From an uncultured Eubacterium sp. (lineage in GTDB: Bacteria > Bacillota > Clostridia > Lachnospirales > Lachnospiraceae), in contig CAJUTR010000028.1 in the NCBI GenBank assembly GCA_910589665.1, positions 1 through 34,857 of the forward strand: a stretch of DNA of 34,857 nt. Reading direction: 5' to 3'. Made by a program: the position numbers and the translations under genes. This document shows positions 1 through 8,200 of this stretch, piece by piece; the stretch's first letter is position 1; each line of letters opens with the position of its first letter. The notes under the pieces were generated by a model. It saw only the letters and a program-made list of their open reading frames with translations, was not told the origin of the DNA and did not search any database.

Positions 1-84
1 AAGAATCCCGTATTTATGTGGGTTCTGGCGTTTCGCAAACGCCTAAGTGTTTGTAGGTGGAAAGGAGGGATGTTCAATGACTGA
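1..84 (+). CDS. 3' end of a possible AgrB-like peptide processing protease (partial)
   Basis: The reading frame that starts at base 1 stays open for 27 codons and stops at TGA 82-84, so only the C-terminus of the gene would lie in this window. Its stop overlaps the ATG of the following agrD-like gene by eight bases, and its last codons (Trp-Lys-Gly-Gly) are the ribosome binding site of that gene. This is the usual arrangement of agrB followed by agrD. The visible residues themselves are not diagnostic, and the identification rests on position and overlap only. AgrB is a membrane endopeptidase that cleaves and cyclises the AgrD propeptide. Confidence 0.35.
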   Translation, partial: KNPVFMWVLAFRKRLSVCRWKGGMFND

Positions 85-226
85 AAAAGTGTGTAATGTG
101 TTAGCGGCTTTGGCAGAACGGGTGGCTCCAGTTACGGCTGGTTCATGTAGAGCTTGTTTTTATGAAGAAAAAGAGCCGGCTGGACTGCAGGAGTTTGTTG
201 CAAAGAAGTCAGAGAATGTGAAGTAG
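77..226 (+). CDS. AgrD-like cyclic (thio)lactone autoinducer prepeptide, 49 aa
   Basis: A 49-codon gene with a strong ribosome binding site (AAAGGAGGG at 61-69) eight bases before ATG 77. The peptide has the three-part AgrD layout: an N-terminal amphipathic segment (residues 5-21, rich in Ala, Val and Leu), a core with cysteines (GSCRACFY, residues 22-29), and an acidic tail with the EKEPAGL motif (31-37). Clostridial AgrD tails commonly read YQPKEP followed by a hydrophobic residue; here it is YEEKEPAGL. By family analogy the mature signal would be a ring closed from Cys24 (or Cys27) to the C-terminal aromatic residue Phe28 or Tyr29; the exact ring is inference. A sensor kinase and LytTR regulator are not visible downstream and could lie upstream of the window. 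Confidence 0.65.
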   Translation: MTEKVCNVLAALAERVAPVTAGSCRACFYEEKEPAGLQEFVAKKSENVK

Positions 227-498
227 ACGGTTTTGGGATTTACTGTTTCATGAGATTTCGTTTTGGAAAGAAGATGAAATTGTTGTTTCTCACGATTAGG
301 GTGGGAGATAATATACGGATGTCGTTATACGGAACGGTCCATGAGGAAGTGCGGATTTTTTGTGTATAAGGACGAACCATAGGATAACAGGGCAGTATAC
401 GAAACGGAGAGTGAGGCAGATGAAAAGATACCATATTGTTTATGTTGTGATCTATTTGTGGATCTAGGAATTACTGGCCGAGGAAGAGTTTTGAGATT
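227..498. other. stretch without a recognisable gene
   Basis: AT-rich DNA between the agrD-like gene and the first copy of the ~80 bp repeat. All three plus-strand frames carry stops. A 48-codon open stretch near 225-369 has no recognisable family. I see no hairpin or promoter that I would defend here. It may be degraded coding DNA. Confidence 0.5.
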
Positions 499-576
499 AT
501 GGATCTTTTAGAGGTGAGAGAATGTACCAGAGTGAGAAACCTGTTTGCAGAGGGTCTATTGAAAAAAGCGTTCTTT
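499..576 (+). repeat. direct repeat, copy 1 (about 80 bp)
   Basis: This segment matches 3326-3407 with only a few substitutions and one 4-base indel (GGAG, present in copy 2) just before the ribosome binding site. The match includes the ribosome binding site and the first 19 codons of a micro-ORF in each copy. The two copies flank the permease/ATPase cassette as direct repeats about 2.8 kb apart. Confidence 0.85.
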
Positions 577-593
577 TTACAAATTTAGTGTAA
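522..593 (+). CDS. repeated micro-ORF, 23 aa, copy 1
   Basis: ATG 522 follows a plausible ribosome binding site (GAGGTGAG). The predicted peptide starts MYQSEKPVCRGSIEKSVLF and ends four residues later at TAA 591. The same 19 residues, with E5K and C9Y changes, open the micro-ORF at 3353. No family is recognised. Both coding differences change the amino acid, so the data do not show that the peptide itself is under selection. It could be a leader peptide, the conserved 5' end of a duplicated and truncated gene, or part of a DNA repeat that is not translated. Confidence 0.35.
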   Translation: MYQSEKPVCRGSIEKSVLFTNLV

Positions 594-630
594 CATAATA
601 CGGAATAAAATAAAAAGCAGAATTATAATT

Positions 631-1254
631 ATGAAAACAATAGTGAATAAGAATAACAGTTATTGTTTTGAAAATAGCTCACAGTTTACGATACAAATAG
701 AAAAAAAATATTTCTGTATGGAAAACAATTCGTTTGTTGTTTTGCTTCGGCAAGATGTTGATCGGTATGCAGAAAGCAGCAAATTGGTACGCGATACGCC
801 GCCAGTCATCCTGCGTTATGATCTAATGCAAAATGGCGGAAAGACAAAAAGGAAGAAAGATGAAAGTTTGGACATAACAGATGGATTGGTAGACAATATG
901 GATGATGTCATACATATAGAAAATCAAGCTGGTAATGAAGTATCCAGCTGTCATATTGGTAGGGCAGGAAATCTAAGATTAAATGCTTTGCTGGGATCAA
1001 CGATGAGAGAAGGGGAATATACCATTTTTGCTTGTTTTGATTCACAGCAGACAATGATAAATGGAAAGAGAAAGATGTCTGTTCAAAAAAAGCAGGAAGG
1101 CAAACTGGATCTGGAAATTTCCGTGCCAGAACAGACGGGGAAATATGAGTTTCAGCTGTTCTTTGTCCCCTCTTCATATGAAAAAATGGATGATCAGAAT
1201 TTTTCAGAGTATAGTATTCTTGCTAGTCAAAAGCAGACCGTTTATGTTGAGTAA
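631..1254 (+). CDS. hypothetical protein, 207 aa
   Basis: An uninterrupted 207-codon frame. There is no signal peptide or membrane segment. The C-terminal half (residues 120-205) alternates short hydrophobic stretches with charged turns, as in a beta-sandwich, including EGEYTIFACFD and TGKYEFQLFFVP. A lysine-rich patch (GGKTKRKKDE) lies near residue 70. The ribosome binding site before ATG 631 is weak and the region is AT-rich, so the start is uncertain. It sits between the micro-ORF repeat and a broken FtsX-type permease. I do not recognise the family; it may be an accessory or truncated extracytoplasmic domain of the neighbouring transporter. Confidence 0.55.
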   Translation: MKTIVNKNNSYCFENSSQFTIQIEKKYFCMENNSFVVLLRQDVDRYAESSKLVRDTPPVILRYDLMQNGGKTKRKKDESLDITDGLVDNMDDVIHIENQAGNEVSSCHIGRAGNLRLNALLGSTMREGEYTIFACFDSQQTMINGKRKMSVQKKQEGKLDLEISVPEQTGKYEFQLFFVPSSYEKMDDQNFSEYSILASQKQTVYVE

Positions 1255-1316
1255 ATCTGATCAATTGGTGTCTGTGGTTCAGATTTTGTAGAATACAGAA
1301 AGGAACAGCTATCATT

Positions 1317-2414
1317 ATGAAACGCTATGTCTTAACACAATGGAAGGCCCATAAGGCAACCGTGGCACTGATTATTTTCGGATTTTTTGTTGCCGACCTG
1401 ATCCTGTCGATTGGGGTCACGGTTTCGAGGCGGCAGTTTGAGTATTAGCATGACGGGATGATCGGCAATCCGGATGAGCAGCTCGTCATAAATTTCAGGA
1501 TGGTGGATGGTGAAAATACTAGGAGCGTGCTAGAGACCGTCAGCGGGTTCGGGGAGGTGCAGGTCCTGAATGCGGATGCCGTACCGGTAGGGAACGGGGA
1601 CGTGGAAAAGATGATCTCCCCAGTGCCCGTTTGGTTTGAGCGGGAGGAAGACTGACACATCCCCATCATTAAGGGGCGCTACCTGTCGGCAGGGGACATG
1701 GAGAGCCAGGAGAGGGTAGCGGTGCTGGGGAAGGAGGCCGCAAGGGAGCTTCACGCAGATACCGGCCAGATGATCCGGGTGCGGGGGGAAGAATACCGAG
1801 TGATCGGGATCGCCGGGCGGACATACCGGGAGACCCAGTGGGATGACGTGATGTACGTGCCGTGCGGGATGTTCTATGAAGGGGACTGCGCACCACTTTC
1901 CGGCGGCGTATCGGTCCTGTTGAAAAGTGGAAAGGAAGGGTTTGTGGAGTGGTACGGAACGGCGGGGGATATGCGGGAGGGCATCCAGTATGAGGAAATC
2001 TCCGGACAGATGGATGCGAGCGGACTGAGAAACGCGGTCAGCCTGACCGAGATCCTGAGCGTATGCGTGTTTGCCGTGGCGATCGTGAACATATCGAACC
2101 TGATGCCGTACTGGGTTCTGGAGCGCAGGAATACATACGGGATCATTAAGGCGCTCGGGGGGTATGACGGGTATATTTTTAAGCTGATCCTGTGCGAGGT
2201 ATTCGCCCTGACGGCGGCTGGCAGCCTGCTGGCACTTGTCGTACAGCAGGCGGTCCATCTGCTGGCTGACTCGCTGCCGCTCGAACTGGAACTGGTGAAT
2301 GTAGGTGTTTCTGCCGCCGTGGCAGCCCTGACGGGATTTATCGCCGCTCTGATCCCCGCGGTCCGGGCGGTCAGGCTGCAACCGGTGGAAGTTTTGAACG
2401 AGGGGGACGTGTAG
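1317..2414 (+). pseudogene. FtsX/MacB-type ABC transporter permease, broken by two in-frame stops
   Basis: Reading from ATG 1317 (ribosome binding site AAAGGAA) in a single frame to TAG 2412-2414 gives a coherent 365-codon permease interrupted by TAG at 1446-1448 and TGA at 1653-1655. Order: N-terminal membrane segment (residues about 16-38), MacB-like extracytoplasmic domain (GRYLSAGD, ELHADTGQMIRVRGEEYRVIGI), then three C-terminal membrane segments and the closing ALIPAVRAVRLQPVEVL typical of FtsX permeases. The second stop sits where Trp would be a one-base neighbour (TGG to TGA). It lies directly before the chimeric gene at 2417. Base composition is clearly richer in G+C than the flanking 1-1300 and 3180-4900, which suggests a separate origin for this cassette. 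Function is presumably lost. Confidence 0.8.
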
Positions 2415-2416
2415 GG

Positions 2417-3175
2417 ATGTTGAGGATCATACTGGTATCATTGAGAAAACGGGTAAAGAGGTTTGCGCTGGTGTTCGTACAGTTTTTTATTGGTCTTACG
2501 GTGCTGTTGTTCGGGATGTTTTCCGTCGAGAGGTTTTTTCGGTACGAGAGGAACGTGGAGCAGGTATTGCCGGCGGACATGCTGCATCTCATGGGGGCGT
2601 CCGGCTCAGGGAAGACGACGCTTCTCAACATCATCGGCCTCCTGGATGAGGTGACGGAGGGGGAGTACCATATGAATGGCTGTGATATGTGGGAGTGCGG
2701 TGAGAAGGAGAAGGCCCGGATCCGGAACCAGGAGATGGGGTTTGTGTTCCAGAATTTCCACCTGATCCCGGAACTGACGGCAGCGGAGAACGTGAAACTG
2801 TCGATGGATATCTTTAACTTGTTTGAGGGGAGGCGCATAGCGCAGAGGGAGATGTATGCGCGCAGCAGTGAGCTGCTTGCCAGGGTTGGGCTGGAGCGCG
2901 AGTTAAAGAAGAAGCCGCCACAGCTGTCGGGCGGGCAGAAACAGAGGGTCGCTATCGCCAGGGCGCTGGTGAACCGGCCGGATATTATCCTGACGGATGA
3001 ACCGACGGGGGCTCTTGATCAGCGGACGTCGGATGAGATCATGGGACTGCTTGGCCGTCTGAATGAAGAGGGACATACGGTGCTGATCGTTACCCATGAT
3101 GAGAAGGTGGCGGGAGCCAGCAGCAGGACGGTGTATCTGGAGGATGGCGTGGCTGTTGGAGGGAAAATGGATTGA
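2417..3175 (+). pseudogene. chimera: permease N-terminus fused in frame to an ABC ATPase lacking its start
   Basis: An open frame of 252 residues made of two unrelated parts. Residues 1 to about 55 (MLRIILVSLRKRVKRFALVF and a hydrophobic segment ending near residue 36) look like the start of a second FtsX-type permease. Residues about 57-252 are a LolD/MacB-type ATPase beginning just before Walker A (GASGSGKTT, 60-68), with Q-loop (VFQNFHLIPE), signature (LSGGQKQRVAIARAL), Walker B (IILTDEPTGALD) and H-loop (VTHDE). The beta strands and A-loop that normally precede Walker A are missing. A deletion joining permease 2 to the ATPase explains this. The frame is preserved, so a membrane-anchored protein could still be made, but lack of the adenine-binding A-loop makes normal function doubtful. 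Confidence 0.75.
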
Positions 3176-3189
3176 TGGATCAAGTATAA

Positions 3190-3203
3190 TACATCATGAT
3201 GTA
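3190..3203. promoter_or_regulatory. 14-bp perfect palindrome
   Basis: TACATCATGATGTA is a perfect inverted repeat just downstream of the chimeric ATPase. TACA/TGTA half-sites recall BlaI/MecI-type operators, and a BlaR1-like remnant lies at 4621, but the spacing differs from the best-known operators. The assignment as an operator is a guess. Confidence 0.25.
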
Positions 3204-3222
3204 AAGAAAAAGGGGAAATCTA

Positions 3223-3255
3223 ACCACTTGTCGCAAAAATTGACCGTTCGTCGCA
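3223..3255 (+). promoter_or_regulatory. tandem direct repeats resembling a LytTR (AgrA-type) binding site
   Basis: Two 13-base sites, ACCACTTGTCGCA (3223-3235) and ACCGTTCGTCGCA (3243-3255), agree at 10 of 13 positions and start exactly 20 bases apart, close to two helical turns. Direct repeats with this spacing upstream of a promoter are how LytTR-domain regulators such as AgrA and ComE bind. A possible -10 lies in TTATGGTTAATGT near 3284-3297. The site stands about 100 bases before micro-ORF copy 2. The agrD-like gene at the window edge makes an Agr-controlled promoter plausible. Confidence 0.4.
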
Positions 3256-3325
3256 TTGTTCTTGTAAGAGGAATGTCTTCGGTGTTATGGTTAATGTAAA
3301 ACATAGTTAAATACATAAATAGAAG

Positions 3326-3407
3326 ATGGATCTTTTAGAGGGAGGTGAGAGAATGTACCAGAGTAAGAAACCTGTTTACAGAGGGTCTATTGAAAAAAGC
3401 GTTCTTT
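3326..3407 (+). repeat. direct repeat, copy 2 (about 80 bp)
   Basis: Near-identical partner of 499-576. It carries a stronger ribosome binding site than copy 1 because of four extra bases (GGGAGGTGAG). The similarity ends abruptly after GCGTTCTTTT in both copies. Confidence 0.85.
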
Positions 3408-3418
3408 TCATATGGTAG
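3353..3418 (+). CDS. repeated micro-ORF, 21 aa, copy 2
   Basis: ATG 3353 lies seven bases after GGGAGGTGAG. The peptide MYQSKKPVYRGSIEKSVLF is followed by Ile-Trp and TAG. It is the first open frame after the LytTR-like repeats at 3223-3255, so it would be the first product of that promoter if it is real. No family recognised; see copy 1 at 522. Confidence 0.35.
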   Translation: MYQSKKPVYRGSIEKSVLFIW

Positions 3419-3487
3419 TCGTATACCGAACAGAACGCATAAATACATATCAAATACATTATCTAACAAACTAATGATAGGCTTAAA

Positions 3488-4610
3488 ATGATGCGATTTA
3501 TATTATTATTGAAGAGAAAAGGAGAGCAAAACGCTTGTTTTGAAGACTATATTGAATATATAGGGTACTATAAGGAGCACTTATTTATGGTGGGCAGAGG
3601 GGAAGGGGAACTGTACCTCTATCAGGTGACTGCCGATGGGAGCCAGAGAAAAAAATTGTGTAAATTCGGACTTTTTGATGATGATAGTGAAAGTTTTTCT
3701 TTTTTGGTAGCCGTACACAGAGGTTATTTTTATTATAGTATCTTACCCTTTCAAAGGCTTCCGGTAGTGCGTAGTGTCACGGCTTTTCGCATTTCTCTGA
3801 CGGATGGAAATTATGAAAAAGAAGAAGTGGTAGAAGATGTAGTAACAGGTGATGCTGCTATGGATGCATTGTATGCGGTTGGCGACTATATCTTACGATT
3901 TTACGGATTTGTATAGTTTTGAAAATGAAGCAGGTATTCTGCAGGTTTTTGATATGTCGGAGGGAAGGGAAATATGGCTTGTGAATGAACGTGGTTATGA
4001 GGGTTTGATCGGGGAGGAGGCGGATGGGCAGCGGAATGCTGATGGTTTTATGGCGGGGGTAAGTCTTCGCCTTATGCTGTCTGGGTGTTTTACTTATGAA
4101 AAAAAGAGCGGCATGGTTCCGCTTCTTCGAGGAGCAAAACGGGGACAGGGATGGCTGTTCCGCAGAAAGCATATGGTGGCTGATCTGCTTACCTTAGTTG
4201 TGTGTGGGACGATGGTCATGGCAGAATGGAAGCGCGTGACAGCGTATTACACATTACACTGTTTGGCGGCTCCTGTTCAAAGTCTGCCGTTTTTATCTGG
4301 ACTTACGTTGCCGGTAACGATTGGCGGGTATTTAGTGATGATGGCCGTGGCGGAGTATCTGATTTTATATACGTTTAAAAATCTGATCTTGTGTTTTTCC
4401 GTGTTATGTACGAAAGTGCAGTTGGTCGTATTGGCGGGGGACTTATTTTTAATAACTAATGTATGGATGAAAATATTGATTGTAACAAGTATTTCTACTG
4501 ATGCCTCGTTATATTTTAGATGTGTGGAGATGGCTGTGTTAGCAGTGGGAAATATTTTTCTACTTCGGATAGGGAAAAGGCGTTTTTCTTCTGTGGCGTC
4601 TGGTACTTGA
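3488..4610 (+). pseudogene. frameshifted membrane protein: propeller-like N-terminus and ABC-2-permease-like C-terminus
   Basis: Two overlapping frames (3488-3916 and, one base shifted, up to 4610) form one protein broken by a frameshift between about 3890 and 3915. The N-terminal part has repeated short beta motifs (GELYLYQVTADGSQRKKL, GYFYYSILPF) like the YD/DUF5050-type propeller repeats. The part encoded after about 4110 holds a basic stretch (LFRRKHMVADLL) and five or so hydrophobic segments, including AAPVQSLPFLSG and VTIGGYLVMMAVAEYLIL, which look like the distal half of an ABC-2-like permease. The joint between these two halves is unusual and may be another deletion. It follows micro-ORF copy 2 and has no convincing ribosome binding site. 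Confidence 0.6.
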
Positions 4611-4620
4611 TAAGATTGGA

Positions 4621-4833
4621 ATGACTGATTATCTGTTCTTTTGATACTTTTTTCTTTGGATCGTAGTATCATCTGTGCTATTGATTCGATTTGCGTACCA
4701 GTACCATATGATAATAAGGCAAATTTCAACCTATCCTATACGAAAAGATGAGCAGTACCAAAGGGTTTTTGCGGAAGTTGTCAGTGGTAGTCAAAAGCAG
4801 ATGAAGATCAATGTACGATACAGCAGAAAGTAA
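4621..4833 (+). pseudogene. remnant of a BlaR1/M56-type membrane protein N-terminus
   Basis: Starting at ATG 4621 the frame reads MTDYLFF, a TGA stop (4642-4644), then YFFLWIVVSSVLLIRFAYQY and a basic/polar stretch (HMIIRQISTYPIRKDEQYQR) ending at TAA 4831. One hydrophobic helix followed by Arg-rich DEQ text is what the first loop of M56 (BlaR1/MecR1) antirepressor proteins looks like. The zinc HExxH region is absent, so only a fragment remains. The assignment is from memory of family character and is tentative. Confidence 0.35.
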
Positions 4834-5198
4834 ATGGACTGCACTAAAATATCTGGATATGATAGTTCGTTCATCCTCTAAGTAATGAGTATAGGTCCCC
4901 AAATGCTTCGCCGCGATAACTTCAATGTTCTTCATCCCGGGCTCATGAGCCAGAGCCGGTAATCCGTGACATCCCCCGCCTTAGGGGCAGGTTCTGTATT
5001 TGAGATATGAACGACCGGTTCCATATTCAAAAGTGCTTCTTGGCATTGACCATAAACAAGGGATAAGCGGTAACAGGTTTCCGAAAGTTACCGCCAATGA
5101 AAAATGGATATGTATCCGCCCCGTATTTTATAAGTTCAAAGCTTTGGATGAATTGCGCTGGTTATTCAATGAAAGAAAAGGGAAGATTTTCTAAAATC
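4834..5198. other. stretch without a confident gene
   Basis: About 365 bases between the BlaR1-like remnant and the carB terminator. It contains a GC-rich patch (4935-4995) with CCCCCGCCTTAGGGG, which could form a short stem and recalls the ends of IS200/IS605-type elements, but no transposase is present. A 64-codon plus-strand frame (5000-5194) and a minus-strand frame (4726-4935) have no recognisable family and no clear ribosome binding sites. Confidence 0.45.
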
Positions 5199-5236
5199 AA
5201 AAGCGGTGCAGGATAAAATGTCCGGACACCGCTTTT
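5199..5236. terminator. bidirectional rho-independent terminator after carB
   Basis: AAAAGCGGTG pairs with CACCGCTTTT (perfect ten-base arms) around an 18-base loop. A/T runs on both sides allow termination on both strands. It stands 46 bases past the stop of carB, which is read from the minus strand. Confidence 0.85.
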
Positions 5237-5282
5237 ACTACTGTTCTATTTACATATTAGATTTACAAATGGAAAACCACCA

Positions 5283-8200
5283 TTACAGATCACAGATTTC
5301 ACTATGCAGTTCCTGAAGCGACTTCACCTCTGTACTCTCATGCGTCTTCACATAATGGATCCCGTCGGCCGTCGCTTTCGCAGCGGCAAGTGTCGTCATA
5401 TAAGGCACTTTCCCTTTGATCGCAGCCTTCCGCAAATAACTGTCGTCATGTACGCTGTCCTTGCCGACCGGGGAGTTGATGATCAGCTGGATGTCGCCGT
5501 TCGTGATCATATCTAGTATGTTTGGGCGCCCTTCGTAAAGCTTTTTCACCTTCTCAGCAGGAATACCAGCCTCATGGATCAATTCATAGGTGTGTCCCGT
5601 AGCCACGATCTTAAACCCATCTCCTGCAAAACTTTTTGCCACTTCCACTACTTCGGTTCGATCTTTGGCATTGACAGAGATCAATACCGTTCCCTCGAGC
5701 GGAAGTGTAGACTGTACGGCTTCCTGCGCTTTAAAGAACGCTTCCCCGTACGAGTGCGATAGACCGAGAACTTCGCCGGTAGAACGCATTTCTGGGCCGA
5801 GTACCGGATCGACTTCCTGGAACATATTAAAGGGAAAAGCAGCTTCTTTCACACCATAGTTCGGTATGTTCTGTTCTTTCAGTCCGACTACCGGAGACGG
5901 CCGCCCCGTCAGTTCGGATGTAATAATATCGGTAGCAAGAGGAACCATACGGATGTTGCACACTTTGGAAACCAGAGGCACGGTACGGGATGCTCTCGGA
6001 TTGGCCTCCAATACGTAGACTTTCCCGTTCTCGATGGCGTACTGCATGTTCATCAGGCCTTTTACGTGCATCTCTTCTGCGATCCTTTTCGTATATTCTT
6101 TGATCGTTTTGACATTATCTTCTGAAATGTGAACGGAAGGGATGATGCAGGCGGAGTCTCCCGAATGGACGCCGGCCAGCTCAATGTGTTCCATCACGGC
6201 AGGAACAAACGCATTTGTTCCGTCGCTGATTGCATCCGCTTCACATTCCATCGCATGATTTAAGAAGCGGTCGATGAGGATCGGGCGGTCAGGTGTGACG
6301 CCGACAGCTGCATTCATGTATTCTTCCATGCTGCCGTTATCATATACCACTTCCATTCCGCGGCCGCCGAGTACATACGAAGGACGTACCATAACTGGGT
6401 AGCCGATACTTTCTGCGATGGAAACGGCTTCTTCTACTGTCGTTGCCATGCCGGATTCCGGCATCGGGATCTCCAGCTTGTCCATCATTGCGCGGAATTG
6501 GTCGCGGTCTTCTGCCAAATCGATCACAGAAGGTGATGTTCCGAGGATCTTCACGCCGTTCTTCTCAAGCTCTGCCGCTAAATTCAGCGGCGTCTGCCCG
6601 CCAAACTGTGCGATAACGCCCAACGGCTTTTCTTTATTGTAGATGCTTAGTACATCTTCTAGTGTCAGCGGTTCGAAATACAATTTATCTGATGTGTCGT
6701 AGTCGGTGGATACCGTCTCCGGGTTACAGTTGACGATGATCGTTTCGAAGCCCAGATGTTTCAGGGCGATGGCGGCATGGACACAGCAGTAATCAAATTC
6801 AATTCCCTGGCCGATTCGATTTGGGCCGCCGCCGAGGATCATAATTTTTGGCTTGTCCGACGTGACCGGATTTTTGTCTGGCGCGTTGTAGGTAGAATAG
6901 TAATAAGCGTTGTTTTCCGTGCCGCTGACATGGACGCCTTCCCACGCTTCGCAGACACCGAGGGAAATCCGTTTGTTTCGGATGTCTTTTTCTGGGATTT
7001 CCAGGATTTTACTTAAATATTTATCCGAAAAGCCGTCCTTTTTCGCTGTGGTGAGAAGCTTATCCGATGGAAGGCTGCCTTTGAATTTCAATAGTTCTTC
7101 CTCTTCCTCGACTAGTTCTTTCATCTGTTCGATAAAGTAGGCCTTTACTTTCGTGAGATCATGGATCTCTTCGATCGTAGCGCCTTTTCTCAGCGCCTCG
7201 TACATGATAAAATGCCGTTCGCTCGATGGTGTGATCAAAAGCTGAAGGAGTTCCTTCTTCGTCATAGAATCGAAATCTTTCGCGTGGCCCAGACCGTAGC
7301 GACCGGTTTCCAGGCTGCGGATGGCTTTTTGGAACGCCTCTTTATAGGTTTTGCCAATGCTCATCACTTCCCCGACCGCGCGCATCTGGGTACCGAGTTT
7401 ATCCTCTACGCCTTTGAACTTTTCAAACGCCCAGCGAGCGAATTTGATCACGACATAATCGCCGTCTGGTACGTATTTGTCGAGTGTGCCGTACTTGCCG
7501 CACGGAATATCTTTTAATGTCAGTCCGGAAGCCAGCATCGCCGACACGAGCGCGATCGGGAAGCCGGTTGCTTTGGAAGCGAGGGCGGAGGAACGGGACG
7601 TACGCGGGTTGATCTCAATGACGATGATCCGGTCGCTGACTGGGTCGTGAGCAAACTGTACATTGGTACCGCCGATGACCTGTACCGATTCCACGATCTT
7701 ATACGCCTGTTCCTGCAAGCGTTTTTGACATTCCTCGGAAATGGTCAGCATCGGCGCGGAACAGAACGAATCGCCTGTATGTACGCCCAACGGGTCGATA
7801 TTTTCGATAAAGCACACAGTAATAATGTTATTTTCGGCATCGCGTACGACTTCTAGTTCCAGTTCTTCCCAGCCGAGAATGGACTCTTCGACGAGTACCT
7901 GCCCGACGAGGCTTGCCTGAAGGCCGCGCGCGCATACGGTTTTTAATTCTTCTTTATTATAAACGAGGCCGCCGCCTGCGCCGCCCATCGTGTACGCCGG
8001 GCGGAGTACAACGGGATAACTGAGTTTGTCAGCGATAGCCAAAGCCTCTTCTACGCTGTAAGCAACTTCGCTGCGGGCCATTTCGATCCCCAGCTTGTCC
8101 ATTGTTTTTTTAAATTCAATCCGGTCTTCACCGCGCTCGATCGCGTCGACCTGAACACCGATTACTTTTACATTATATTTGTCTAAAATTCCTTTTTGGT

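Noticed and set aside
1530..2381. Minus-strand open frame of 283 codons opposite the permease pseudogene
   Set aside because: High G+C leaves few stops in this frame; composition is typical of an antisense shadow (His, Pro and Arg rich).
4726..4935. Minus-strand 69-codon frame opposite the BlaR1-like remnant
   Set aside because: The N-terminal part looks somewhat protein-like but has no ribosome binding site and no family; the plus-strand reading is more convincing.
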